This document shows, in pieces, positions 35,433-47,890 of a stretch of DNA of 64,000 nucleotides. The DNA is from Klebsormidium nitens (lineage: Eukaryota; Streptophyta; Klebsormidiophyceae; Klebsormidiales; Klebsormidiaceae). The stretch covers positions 1-64,000 of the forward strand of contig DF237344.1 of NCBI GenBank assembly GCA_000708835.1. The letters are read 5' to 3'. The notes beneath the pieces were generated by a model. That model made no database searches and was not told where the DNA came from. It worked only from the letters and a program-made list of their open reading frames with translations. Made by a program: the position numbers and the translations under genes. Within the stretch, counting starts at the first letter, position 1. The number at the start of each line of letters is the position of its first letter.

Positions 35433-36745
35433 ATGACGGTCTCAACAAGGCACACGAAGGTGAAGAGTGATAAGTTCCAGAAGAATATTCTGAAGAGAGG
35501 GGAAGTACCAAAGACTTCGGTAAGCTTCTCCGGCAATCTGTAGCACTGATTGATCTGATCTGGAGATAGAGACGTCGATGAGCCATGGTTCTGCGCCTAC
35601 TTTGTTCGTAGCTCAGGTCTGGCTTGCTTCGATTGTTTTGCATTGTGCTTTTAAAAGAATTTGGAGCTGACAGTGTCGAGCTCTTGTTCAAGATCGGCGT
35701 CTTACTGGTCGGGTTTTACCTCACCGTATTATTCATCTATTGTTGATTGACTTATTTCCGATTCTTTTCTGTTTGCCTGATCGCGTTTGCATCCTTAGGA
35801 TGGATTGAAGTAAGAAGGGCCCTGGGGACACAGCTGTCGTGTTTTGGTGTGAACCTTCATGTATGTACCTACGGAACTCTTGGTGGTGTGATTAGGGTTT
35901 GATTGAAGACTTGCCAGCTTCTTTAGCCAATCGGATGAGCGCAAGGTGCAATCTTCTTGCTGTCTCAAGTGCACGGATCGCTTGCCCGCTGAGCTTTGCT
36001 TGAGCTAGCTCTCTCGTTTGCATCTTTTGAGAATAGGAAGCTACTAGAGAATGAATCAGCTCTGCCGGTTTGCTTCTGACTTGGGCAACTCTGCGGTGTG
36101 ATGAAGCTCTACTTAATTAGACATATTGACCTGTCTCACCTTGTTAGCCTTCTGATCATCCCGGCCGTGCTGAATATTTGGATATTGCAACTCGCACAGT
36201 GGTTGAGGCAGCTTGCACTGAGTCAGGTTTGCTGTCTTTTGTCAAATTTTCTGAGGCACAAGGGCAGATGCTGAGGCAAAGGTCTGGTACAAGAATTGGG
36301 TTGTCTTTTGTTTTGTTTTCCTTCTTTTTCAAATTGCACACTCATTGGACGAGTCACTACTAATCTGTTTTGTTGGGACCCAATAGCCAGCATCTGACGT
36401 CAGAAAGTGGTCTTTGTTGCGCAGAAAAAGGAGGCCAAGTATCCGGTTGGCCCCATTGTCCTGGGCTTCTTCCTTTTCGTAGTGGTGGGCTCAGGCGAGG
36501 GCGTTTAACTTTCCTTTTATCTGTAAACACCTCTGTTTCTCAGCCTCTGATGTCTGCAGGTGTTCGTACTTTCAATGTATGTATCTTCATCTGCTGTCAA
36601 GTGTGTGTCTATGCATGACACAGAAGTGGCGAGGTAATCAGACTCTTTCGTTCTTACTCTCTGGTAAACTCATCTTCGACTTCGTTTCTGTGCAGCAATT
36701 CTGCAAATAATCAGGCAAGCGCAATCGGGTGCGCCTGTTGGTTAA
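35433..36745 (+). CDS. Stress-associated ER protein SERP1/RAMP4
   Basis: Three exons: 35433-35519, 36425-36494, 36696-36745, giving 68 residues, the usual length of this family (66 to 68). The N-terminal cytosolic part (KVKSDKFQKNILKRGEVPKT) is followed by KKEAKYPVGPIVLG and one membrane helix (VLGFFLFVVVGSAILQII). RAMP4/SERP1 is a tail-anchored protein that associates with the Sec61 translocon and with ribosomes, and it stabilises newly made membrane proteins during ER stress. The second intron appears to use a GC donor: exon 2 ends ...CTCAG and is followed by GCGAGG. Only this junction restores GSAILQII in phase. The gene is divergent from CFAP20DC and convergent with the FKBP gene. Confidence 0.9.
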
Positions 36746-37608
36746 GCAGAGCGGCCTGAAATAAGAGCATGTTGAGGTCGTCTGGTGTGTCCATTTGAGG
36801 AAGCACTACACGGGTCACTTAGAAAAGATGAAAGCGTCCAGACAAAGGTCAAGAGCGCCAAGCGGAAGAGGGAAAGAACTTAGAAGCAATAGTGAGCATA
36901 GAACAAGCGGAAGCGTCGCAAGTTTGTCTATTCCATATCAGTACGAATCACTTCGTTCCGGGATGGCTTGAATGTAAGAGGCGTGTGTATTCTAGCTGTC
37001 GTCCTGCATGCATTGGAAGCTCTAGTTGGCCGCTATATGTATTTCGCGCGTTTCGAGGTTAACACATGGGCCGTTACGCTTCTTGCCGCGGCCACAGTTT
37101 CACCACAAAGTTGTCAAGACATGGATGGGACATGTACACCTAGTCATGCAGTTGTTGCATACAGACTCATCGAGACTGAGTAATGCATATGATATAGGTC
37201 ATGACAACTGCAAACGATCAGCCTGGCCTGAGGTAAATTCAGTGCAATTGGCATACGGTTATCTCCCATCTTTTGCACTGGAGCCTGTCTGTTCCTTGCC
37301 AGTGCCCCGTTTTCAACGATGATACCATGCACCATTAGAATGGGCTTTGTGGCTAAAAAGGCTTTCTACAAGCAATGAACTCCAGGATAATCAATTATTG
37401 CACCCAATGTATTGTCTATATCATCCTTTTCTGGATTCTCTAGGTTGTATGCAGCTGCTAAAATTGACGGTAAATGATATCACTCGGACATTGGACGCTC
37501 TCATTTATCTAGAGCTCGAGTACTATCAGGCGGCTGGAGACCTCCAGATTCAGACACAGTGTTTTATGCGAAGGACTTTTCTATGATCGCGGGAAGCAGC
37601 TCTCGAAA
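36746..37608. other. Intergenic, shared 3' flank of SERP1 and FKBP genes
   Basis: Nothing beyond the expected 3' UTR and terminator regions of two convergent genes is seen. Short open frames on both strands show no family resemblance. Confidence 0.55.
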
Positions 37609-40600
37609 TTATTTGACATTCACCAACTCCACATCGAACAGCAGCGTAGCGTTCCCAGGAATGTCGGGAGGGGCACCTCTAGCACCGTACCTGCAGATTA
37701 CAGAGGCGCGGTAAGACTTGAGAATTCAATCAGTCTTGAGTACACAATCAACAACGGGTTCTGCGCACGGCCGGACTGGGATTTGGAAATCCGCAAGGAC
37801 CAAGATAACCTTCAAAGAACTTTCAAAGAACGTCCCCGAACCATATCGACCACAGGGCCTACAAGCGATTCGTGAACAGTACAGGCGTTCTACCCGCACC
37901 GTGAACAAAAAGTTGCAAACCGGGCATCAAAGCATTACACCTAAGCTTCGAAGAAGCAGTTTAGAGCTGTACTTGAAAGAAGACCAAGCATTGGATTCAG
38001 CAGGGCGGAGAGCTTACCCCATGGATGGTGGGATCGTGAGCCTCCTCTTGTCGCCGACTCGCATGCCTGCAAAGGTCGCATGCAAGGTCAACAACTCTGT
38101 TGCAAATCAAACCAGGACTTTGACAGGTGCAAGACTCTGAACTTGCAAACCACCTCGTTTCTCGAGATATCTGAATTGTTGCTCGCTTTACAAGTAGTGA
38201 ACCACCCTTATGGTGAACCACTACTTAACGAACCCACCTCATAAAGGAAAAAGACCTTCCTTCTAAGCCGTCGATCCCGTCGAAGCGCAATCTCTCAAGC
38301 CGCTTGACAAGGCCACACCCAAAGCAATTCTGCAAACCTGAACCGACCGGAACCCAAGCGCTCAACAGGAGAAGAAAGGACGACCTTGAATCGAACATCG
38401 CAAGACGAGCTCTCACCTTCGATGCCCTTATCCCAGCCCGATATCACCTCGCCGATCCCCAACCGGAACGAGAACGGCTTCCCCCTTGACGCGTCAAACA
38501 CCTTGCCGTTCTTCGCCAGCTTGCCCACATACTGCATCGAGATCCGCTTCCCCTTTTCCGCCCGCTTTCCGTCCGGCCTCCCCATCCCTAGTTCCTCAAT
38601 CTTGAGCCCGTTGGGGAACTCCCGCACCGTGCCCTTGCCCCCCTTCCCGGCCTTGGGCGATTTCGCATCCGCGGGGGGCTCCCCGCCCTGCTTCTTCTTC
38701 CCCCCCGCGTCGACGCGCTTCTCCTCCACCGCCGGCGCCTTCTCCTGTGACGTCACTCCCGTCGCCTGTGACGTCACCGCCTTCTTCTCGGCGACCGCCG
38801 CACCGTTGGGCGTCTTCTCGGCCTTAGGCTTCTTTTCCGCGGTAACCTTTTCCGCCCCGTTCGCACCTTTTCCGCCGGGCGTCTTCTCCGCTTTCCGCTT
38901 CTTTTCTGAGACTGCCGGAGTGGCCTCCCCTCCGGTTTTATCTCCCTTCGGCGTCTTTGCCGCTGTTTCTGAACCACTCGCCTTGGTCTTTTCTAGGGCG
39001 GGCGTCTTAGCGGCGGCTTCTGCTTTCTTGTTTGGTTTAGGCGTGCCCTTCAGACCACCGTTGCCGGCCTGCGACGCCTCGTTCTTCGTCTCCCTGGAGA
39101 AGAAGCCCTTCTTGAGAGCCAAAACTTTTCGTCCATATATCCTCTTCTCTCCCTGCTCCATGTGCTGCCTGACGGAGAGTCTCAAAAGAACCTTGAAACT
39201 TAGCGAGAAAGCGTAGATAGACTTGCTGAGATTCGCCAGGTCTAGTATCTGAAGTGGCCCATTACGCTGTTTTGAAAAGATCTAAGTTCTCGAAGACAAG
39301 TGGCGCCCCTGAAACTTTGGAGGGAAGTTTCACAATTGGACCGTGGTACTCTGGATAGATTCCAGTTCCGTGGAAGATTCTGAATGAGAGCCAGTACTGA
39401 AGTGTATTTTTGTGCTTAGGGGATGTCGGCATCTTATTTAGTAGTGATCGTGGGAATGAAGGGTCCCAGGCCACGTCGCAGATTGCCGTGGCTCTGTGCG
39501 TTTATACGGGGGTCTGGTCACAGCGGATGCTCATAGACCCAGATACCAAACGCAGGGCGGGGAGTGATAAACCAATGGAAGCGTCGCGAGAATAAAGTCT
39601 AGGAGCAAGACAAAAGAGTACAGACCCCAAAACGTCCAGAGCAGGTGACAACTGATATTACGAGCAGAAAAGATGCGGGTAGAAGAGGCAAGGGAATAGA
39701 ACTGGGTTTCGCAATGATACGAGGAAGCGAGGACAGACTGACCAGATTCCGTTCCAATTGAAGCGTCCGAAATCGCACCAGCTCCGTGAGTCAGAACGAG
39801 ACTAGCGCGAAAAATAGCATGAGACTTAAGATATTGCAGATTGCAGGAACGAGATCTTTGACGGATGGTTTCAATCTCGTTGTAGCTGACCGACTCAACT
39901 GAAAGTTGTTTCCAACCAGAAAGGCCGTAAAATTTCAGAACCGCTCACCCCTCGACAGCCTGCTTCTTAGCCGCCGGCGCCTCGATCTCGATCTTGTGCG
40001 CTTTCCGCTTGTGGTGCCGCTCGAAGCCGTCCTCGTCTTCTTCGTCCGATTCGGACTCTTCGTACGTTTCGGACACAATTGGGTTCGCGCGTATAATCGG
40101 CAGCGCGCCGACCGCAGCGTCGTCTGTAATCTCCTCGATCCGCACTGCAGAGACCGGAAAACCATTACGCGGTTAGCACCAAACCTTGACAAACTAGGTT
40201 GAGGAGCTTCATTTGCGGCGGACACATTCGGGTTGAAGTAAGATCTACTGATGTCGAGGCACCTGGCAGATCTTGCAGGAGAACCTTTGTCCTACCCCAC
40301 CCAATAAAGCTCCTTTTGTGAGTTACTTTTTGATATTGAATGAAAGAAGAACGATCCAGAACCATCGTTTGCTTGTGCCGTCAACCTTAGCTGCGCCGAA
40401 AGCACCATGCCAATGAAGATGCTTACAAGGCAGGACAAGGGGGACCGTTTCTCGGGGGGACTTTCGCCGTTCTAGCCAAAGACCGCCTCTGCAGCGTCTC
40501 GAGGACCCTGAACATACTCAGCTAAACTCCCTACAAACTGTGGCCAATCGACGTCTCCCTGCATCCCATACGGCATGATATAAACGTCGTCTTACGGCCT

Positions 40601-43600
40601 TGATGGACAGGCAGGTGCGTTTCTACCAAGACCTGCTGACGTCAGCACCTCCGAAGCTGACCTAAGCATATACTTCCAGGTCAAGTTGGGGGGTTTCAGA
40701 CCAAGCATGCCACTCACCGCCCTTGTTCCCGTGCCCGATAACCTCGTCTTCTTCCTCTTCATCCTCGTCGCTTTCTTCTTCATCGTCCTCGTCCTCTTCG
40801 TACTCGTCGTACTCAGAGTCATCGTCTTCGTCGTCGAAGTCCCTGCACATTCCAACATAGTATTTGTGAGTAACTAGCAACCACTCTTATCCTGACAAGG
40901 CGATATGACCTCTCCCAATCCTGAAGGGTAAGCGCCTTGAACATAAAGAGCAAACCTTGACCAAAACCTAAACCCAGTGGAAAAAGCTACGCACCCGAAC
41001 CCACCCTGACCCCCTAGCTGACCCCACCCGTCCCAGGGCCTCGACGTCTTCCTTCACGGAGCTCATGACTTCAAAACCCCCGAATTTTTGCTGTATCGGC
41101 CCTTCAGCTCACAACGCAAAGCTTCATAGCTATGTAGATTTGCTGTATCTTATAAATTGAACAATCCAAGACCACGTACTTCAATTGGACACAAATAGCA
41201 TAAGGACGATTTTCGATTACACTGCTGCGAAAGAAATTCATAGACGTACGCGTCTCTGTCTTTGTCACGCTTGTGGAGGGGCAATATCTAATACAACTGG
41301 AACGCGTCGTCAGGTTGGAACATCTATGATTGGACTACTTGCAATGACTGGCAAGGTTGCACGTTCATAGAAAATCGGTGTGATCGTCGATGGTAGACAA
41401 CGCTGCAAAAACATGGCCAAATTCCCCGACAAAGCTCTCAGAAAGGTATTGTTGCCAGGCCATAAGCGCGAGAGGCCTTCCTACAGCCTTTCGAGATGCT
41501 CGAAGACATGGTTCATAAGCACCAAACAACCAGCATGCGCTAGACCTTGCGGATCAGACTGACGTGCAAATTTGTCGAATCCGCAGCGGCGTGCTTGCGC
41601 ACAGCCCTGGGTAGAAAGCGACGGTTCTCATCACATCCGCAAGACCCTCTAGCATCTTTAAACCAGACCAGTAAAGCAAGCCCAAGCCCCAACGTTGTTG
41701 GGATCGATTCCAAAACCACAAGCTTTCAGAAAGGTGATGTAACAGGAAAACACCTTGTTGTGCTGCGAGACAAGGGATAATGCAAAGAAGCGAAAAACTG
41801 CGAGGCGAATGACTTCAAAACCCTGCACCAGATCTCAAATGGCATACAACGTCGTCCGAACGACAATGTCATGCAAAATTAAGAGCTGTCAGCAAAAACT
41901 TGTTGAATTTGGCCAAAGCCAGCAGAACCGGAGCGAGCCAACGTCGTTCAGAACAGAAGCTCGACATGACTAGCATCCACCAAGTGCAGCTCAAAGCTGC
42001 GGCATCGAAGGTTTGACGACCATAACAAGATGCTGAGCAACACGCTTGGCTATCGCTGCGCAAGCATTACCAAAACTTAACAAGGAAAGGGAGCAAACCA
42101 ACAAATGTGCGGGTGCTTTTAAGGACAAATGAAAATGCGCGATCCAACAGGCCCCGAAACTTACCACCGAGTGTGCATAGGATGCCCGTGGGAATCCTCG
42201 GAGGGATCCACGTACATGTCTTCTCTGCAGAGCAGATAGAACCGAAGCTGCCCCCCCTTTCCATTTATGCCATCTTTGCACTGTTCTCATCAATCAACGG
42301 CCCCCGACTGAGCTATCGAACGCCTCACAGAGTCGATGATACTGAGCCGAAATTGAGAGACTGCGCACTACGGAAATCCTGAATTGCAACAATTACCAGC
42401 TTGAGATAAAAACAGCTGCTGGCATCGTCGTCCCAAAACGGCAAAGCTTATGCTCTACTGAGAATACTTCCAACTTTGCAATCAATGTGAACGTTGGACC
42501 CATACATCAAAGAGTCGAAACAACTTGGGGGCCGAAAAGGAAACAATCTGGGCGACTAAAACGAAGGCTGTACGATAAAACCATGCATCTCACTGCCCGA
42601 CGTTGGCAGGCACACCATAGCAAGGCCTCAAACTTATACGGGACTCAAGATTTCACTGAGCAAAGGCACTAGTTTTTACTTCGACAGATGATAGCCCTCA
42701 ACAAACTCCACACTCTTGAGACATCCTAATCAACCAGCATTATCAGAAGAGCATTGCAGCCAATGATTATCAGATCTTTCTCTGTACTGTCAGACAAAAC
42801 AAAGTCTTCAATTTTCAACAAGGATTCAAAGACCATCATGTGATTACGCGGGCCAAGTCAATGTTCGCTGCAACTTTAGTAAGACAAGACGTTTCAAAAA
42901 TTCAACCCCTCAAGATGCTCAATAAGACTCACTCTTCCCCGTACTCGTCAAACTCATCGTCCGTCTCCTCCTGCGGCTCGATCGGCATGTAATACCCCGT
43001 CAGATGCACGCTCGTGCTCCCCGTGACTGAGAACACGACGTCATCCGCAATGATGATGTCGAGGCTGCATGACTCGGTGGCGCCCCCCGTCAGAGACGCC
43101 AGGAAGATCTCCGGGTTGTCGCCGACCTTGCACTTGACCACCGTGCGCTCGCCCTGTTTGGGGTTCAGCCCCAGAACCGCCTGTAGGGAGGAGGCGTATA
43201 ACGTGGATTCAGGAATAGTATTTAAAGAGATTCGCAGCATTGATGAATGGACGAAACTCCAGTATGGTATGAGGTGCGCTGCGCTGCATGGGAGGAAGAC
43301 CGAGGAAAGCCTGCGATCAAAATCATTATTCACACCTTTTGCAACGAAGTTTGTCATAACCAGGCTTAGAGAAACGGCGCGCTCAACAAGCATGGCCCCT
43401 GCTGGTTAACCAACCCTGAAGGTTGAGAGATCCATATGTTATCCTCGGAAGATCACAGCTTGGGGGCAGCATAGAAAGCTCCGCGTGAAGGAAGAAGCTG
43501 ATGCAAGGAAACATGGTAGCAATAACCCGTGCTTCAGATATCTCCATAAAGAATGCTGTTTTCAATTTCAAAACTTTAAATACAAACAAAGAAACCAAAA

Positions 43601-44596
43601 ATACATTAGAAAGCAGGGATCCTCTACCAAAATAACGTTTTTCCAAGGCCTGGCGACATTTGCACACTGATGTAGCATACGCAGCAACAAATGTTGGTCC
43701 CTCTTGTCTCCAGCTTTGAGAATCAGCCAATGTTGGGACTCCGAAGCACAAGGAAAAGCTTGTTCAAATGAAAAGAGTCTCAAGAACAGATGTAGAGAGC
43801 ACAGGGCGAAGCTCCTCACATTGGACAGGTGCAATTGGCTCCCAGTGCCCTCTGTTGGGATCTGCCGAAATGGCTTCCCAGGCTTCAACTCCACACCTGC
43901 ATAAAAAGCAAACGGTTATTGCCGGTAGTTCCACATCCCAAGGACCTCTACGCTTCCTTCGAAATCTTTGCAATGATGGGCGACACTAAGAAGCAGAAAA
44001 GACACTTTCCTACTCCGATCGAATAAACTTTTGGATCAGTTTTTCGTGGGTAACTACCAGCTGCTTTCGCAGTTTGACAAAATGTGGTGACATTTAGATC
44101 TTCTGAGAAAATGCATGAATGGTGGTGGTCGCAAGAAATAAACTAAAGAGATGTATTGCTGCACCAGAACTGACGATCATACAGACCAATGCTCTAAAGT
44201 GCGCTGTCAATTGAAGATGAAAGAAGATATGAAAGTGAGAGCATTGCGCAGATTGTTGTAGTTTCTTAACTGGTAACGGTATCCAAGTATTTGAGGAACC
44301 CGCTCTCTGAAGCGCATGGGATGGTGGACCTTGTCCGGATTGTAAATCAATACTAGAAGTGCAAGATGAAAAAATACTGCTGATATGCTATACTACCACC
44401 ATACTCGGCTGCACAGAGGAGGAGGTTTTAAAGCAATCAATTTTTCCGAAGGAGGCAGGCAGCAACTTTCCTTTGAAATATCCAGCAAATCAAACTCTTT
44501 GCAGGTGGTGCGGGTGTACTGTGGAAATCACAGTCTGTAAGCACTCGTGCTCAAATAAGACATAAGAGAGCCGGCCTGCTCACCCCAGAATGCCAT
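37609..44596 (-). CDS. Nucleoplasmin-like FKBP prolyl isomerase / histone chaperone (FKBP53-like)
   Basis: Eight exons in transcript order: 44596-44584, 43896-43820, 43180-42933, 40842-40718, 40144-39949, 39093-38417, 38066-38018, 37690-37609. They total 1,467 nt, giving 488 residues; Arabidopsis FKBP53 is 477. Residues 1 to about 110 form a nucleoplasmin-like domain (MAFWGVELKPGKPF, SVHLTGYYMP). Acidic Asp/Glu tracts follow, then a Lys-rich region with AEKTP-type repeats. The last 110 residues are an FKBP domain (MQYVGKL, KVFDASRGKPFSFRLG, GEVISGWDKGIEGM, SMGYGARGAPPDIPGN, LLFDVELVNVK) with the Tyr, Phe, Asp and Trp of the peptide pocket present. Family members act in the nucleus on histones H3/H4 and repress rDNA. 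The first coding exon is only 13 nt, and its splice junction recreates the family start MxFWG. Confidence 0.9.
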
Positions 44597-45544
44597 GTTG
44601 AAAGCGCCCGCCCTTCCAAAGAGTAGACCAGTCCACAAGGAGGGTTTCCTCAGCGCACAAGCAGGCAGTCGCCTTTCTCCTAAAAATTTACAAGTAAAGA
44701 AAAGTAGCGCCAGATGCCAACGCATGCGCTAGCTGCAACTTCAAGGGCTGATCTGGACCTGAGGAAAGGTTTTGTGTTCACTTTTTCAGATGATCCCCCG
44801 AGGCGTCCAGACTCCAGCGGGGCAATACCATCCCCCGAGGATCCTAATAACCATTACCGTCTTATCGGCGTCGAACCCGTCATCAATTTCAAGCCCAAGA
44901 TTTTGAACCAAGAGGTCGATGACTCCTTTACCACCAGGTCCTCAGAGCAAGCTCCGGCGAGCACAGGTGACGATCCCCATTGCAGTCCAGAGACTTCGCC
45001 TCCTTAAGTCCTTGCACAAACTGCTCTGAGTCTTTAAGTCTAAAGCTGAATTTCAGAAATCAGCCAAAGGTGTCTGCAAACAAGCCGCCAGCATCTTGCC
45101 ATTGTCTGGATCTCAGCTGCTTCATAGCCCTTTTCTGAGTTCGGAACGGGAACACTGTATTTTGTTTTAGGACGTTTTTCTGTTGTCAGTTGTGGGCCAA
45201 GCTTTTGCCCCGCCTGTCATCAGACGTTCAAGTGGCGGCATAGCAAATACTACTACTTGTAGTTAGAAAGCACTATGATGATCTGACCTGCGTCGGAGGC
45301 CTCGTTATGATCAACTCAACCGTAGGTTTTGAGAAAGGTCTTTGGATCACCAACCACTACTCACGAAGGGGAACCAGACATACTGGGGAGTGGGGTTCCT
45401 TCGCAGCTGGTTCATGTTCTGCGGGCCGGCAGAGATTCGCATCCAGGGCTAACTACAGAAGGACAGGCGCTGAGTGGCACGGAGGCCAAAAGTCGGGGGG
45501 GGCTAAGCAGGGGGGACTTAAGATTGGTCATCTGATTAGGGTTC
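44597..45544. other. Divergent promoter region of FKBP and PAM16 genes
   Basis: The region between two divergent start codons. An ATG-initiated plus-strand frame of 97 residues (44714-45007, MPTHALAATSRADLDLRKGF...) lies here. It looks moderately protein-like but matches nothing I recognise. It may be a small gene, part of a PAM16 5' transcript, or chance. Confidence 0.5.
44714..45007 (+). CDS. Possible small hypothetical protein (97 residues)
   Basis: A single open frame from ATG 44714 to a stop at 45005-45007, rich in Ser, Pro and Asp, with no membrane helix, signal peptide or known motif. It sits in the promoter interval between two divergent conserved genes, about 120 bases from the FKBP start. 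I do not recognise it. Without a homologue or transcript it may be non-coding. Confidence 0.2.
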   Translation: MPTHALAATSRADLDLRKGFVFTFSDDPPRRPDSSGAIPSPEDPNNHYRLIGVEPVINFKPKILNQEVDDSFTTRSSEQAPASTGDDPHCSPETSPP

Positions 45545-47890
45545 ATGGTGAGATTCTTTTCTCGCTTTTGGACCCTGCACTTCTTCTTGGCAAGCTTTTC
45601 TCTGCCCTGCCTTTTCAAGAAGTATTATATTACTGACGCCCTGGTAGTGCTGCATGCATCGCTGACTTTCCGAGTGTGCCTCCTCTTTGCGTTGCCTGGG
45701 CCTCTCCAGTAGTTCCTTCATATGTCTGATCATCACGCTGTAGGAGATCATGTTGTTTCGAAGTTTTCTGGACAGCAGGTTGTAAGGTTGGATTTGACTA
45801 GTTCTGCTGGACTGTTTCACACACGTATGGTTCAATCCACTTACGCAAGAAAGGGTGGGTTTACTTATCAACCTCTTGAGCATACCTGGGGTCCTGATCG
45901 AGGGCGTGTCAGAACGCGACAAAAATTGCTCACCGTACTAGATGCTGTCCGCAATTATACTAGTCTTACCCCCTTTATATGACCTCATAATCAGGTTCAA
46001 ATAGAGATTGCCGCATCTCATGCTGTGCTTGATTCAGAGATTCTGAAATGTGGAAACAATCTGGTGAGTCCTTGGTTTTGGGCTCGTAAGCGCGCATTAC
46101 TTTGCGACGCCCTACTTAAGTTTTAGATGTTCCGGTTGATTGAGTTTTAGTTTCTCAGAGTTGTTGCGGACACTCTGATCAAGACTGTGTTTCAAACGTT
46201 CTACATACGCCAATGAGTATCGTACATAACTGCCCCTTCTGCGGCCGATACCTTTCGCACGCGGCCGGCATGCCCCAAACTTCAGTTGGAAGCGGTTAGC
46301 CGACTGCGTTATCTTTGGTCGATTAAGTCCGGAGCTCATGTCTGCTTGCCGTGCTTTAGATTCATCAGAAACTAAGATTTGGTCAGAAAATCGTACAGAT
46401 CTATCCTGCAACCTGGCTGGTCGGTGAGTAAACAAATCCAAAGTTCAGAGGAGGGCAGACACTGCAACCCAGAAATTTTCAGTGTTGCGGCCCGGAAACC
46501 CCACGATGAAGTAAAGCCATTTGACCTTCCCTTCCTGCAGGCTAGTAAAATTATTGCCAACCTCCTTGTGCTGGGGGGTGGTATCTTAGTACGGGCCGTC
46601 TCGCAAGCATACCGGCAGGCTATCATAAGTGAGTTCCTTCACTTTCTCCCCTTTCTCCACTTTCATCCGCCATCTTCCCCAACACTTTCCTAGACAGTTG
46701 TTCGCAGAATTCGGTTTTATTTCGATGCAGATCTTACATAGGCGTGATGTCAGGGTCAAATTTTTGCACGACTGTATCATTCTCAAAGCAAGCAAGATTG
46801 GGATGTTCAAGACGGTTGTTGTTGCTGTCGCATGTGGCGTTTCTTTTTGGTGACACGGGTCTGTTGTCCTTGAAAGTAAGAGGCGCGACTTTCTTCCACC
46901 GCAACAGCCATAAGATAGACTATGTCAGGGCGCTTTTGCACTCTTCTTGTGGGAATTATGATTGGCCATTTCGGCGGCTCTCCCGATGTTCGTTGAAACC
47001 CTTTATACGTCTGTTTTCTGTTTGCCCCCTGAAAAATGACGGAGGGCGCCGATTTTCGTCATATCTCTGTAATCTGCCTCTTTCAAGGTTTCTGAACGCC
47101 ACAGACTCGAATCTTGCATCCTAGTGCTTTTCGTTCTCAGCCTATTCAAACTTGCTGCTTCGTTGTCTTCCAATTGTCGACGGTATTTTCCTTTGTAGAC
47201 CACATCAGGTGCTTTTTGGTTCTACAAGGATGTCGAGTGTATTCACACTGCCCCGTGTGCTGTGCAGATGGCACCAAGGCGGGCGTCGCAGAGCAGGTTA
47301 AGAACACGGTGGGGCGGGGCAGCAAGACGATGAGCTTGCACGAAGCGCGGCAAGTACTTGGGATCAAAGAAGAAGCGTCTTGGGAGGAGATTGTCAAGGT
47401 AACCGCTCCTTTTACTGATGGATGTTCTGTGCTTTTATTGACACGAGGCGTCTTAATTATGCATGTTGGCCTGTGGAAGCTGAAAGTTGCAACAAAGTGC
47501 TCTTACTCCCAGAAGGCGGACAGCCACAGACTAGAGTCGACGACAAAAATCTTTGCCTTAAGATCTTGATTCAGTTACCGGATTGTGAGGACATGGTTCT
47601 TCCGTTTCCATGGTTCGATCTGCTTTCCGCTCCCCATCGAAGCAACTCTTCCATAACGGCGTAAACTAGTCTCGTCTGTAGCCGTGCTGTTTTTACAAAG
47701 GCCCCGAGTCTCTGTCTTCTGCATGAACCAACGGACTGAACACTTCCTGCAGAGATATGAGCGGCTATATCAGAGAAACGAGGAAGGGGGCTCCTTCTAC
47801 ATTCAAAGTAAGGTTGTTAGAGCGAAGGAGGCGCTGGAAGCTGTCCAACAACAAGCGAAGGACAGTGCTAGTGCTGGAGGAAAGACTTGA
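45545..47890 (+). CDS. PAM16: PAM16/TIM16, mitochondrial import motor subunit
   Basis: Exons 45545-45547 (the ATG only), 46541-46628, 47268-47398 and 47753-47890 give 119 residues; plant PAM16 is about 116. The protein begins M|ASKIIANLLVLGGGILVRA, a hydrophobic N-terminus, followed by QAYRQAII. A J-like domain then covers MSLHEARQVLGIKEE, ASWEEIVKRYERLYQRNEEG and FYIQSKVVRAKEAL. As in the family, the HPD triad of true J-proteins is missing (RNE at that position). PAM16 pairs with the J-protein PAM18 and restrains its stimulation of mitochondrial Hsp70 at the TIM23 channel. The start is inferred: ATG|GTGAGA is a strong donor directly after an ATG, and it fits the phase and the family N-terminus. 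It could instead lie elsewhere upstream. Confidence 0.88.

Noticed and set aside
38386-39216. Plus-strand open frame (276 residues)
   Set aside because: It is antisense to the Lys-rich and FKBP exon of the minus-strand FKBP gene, whose motifs and splicing are clear.
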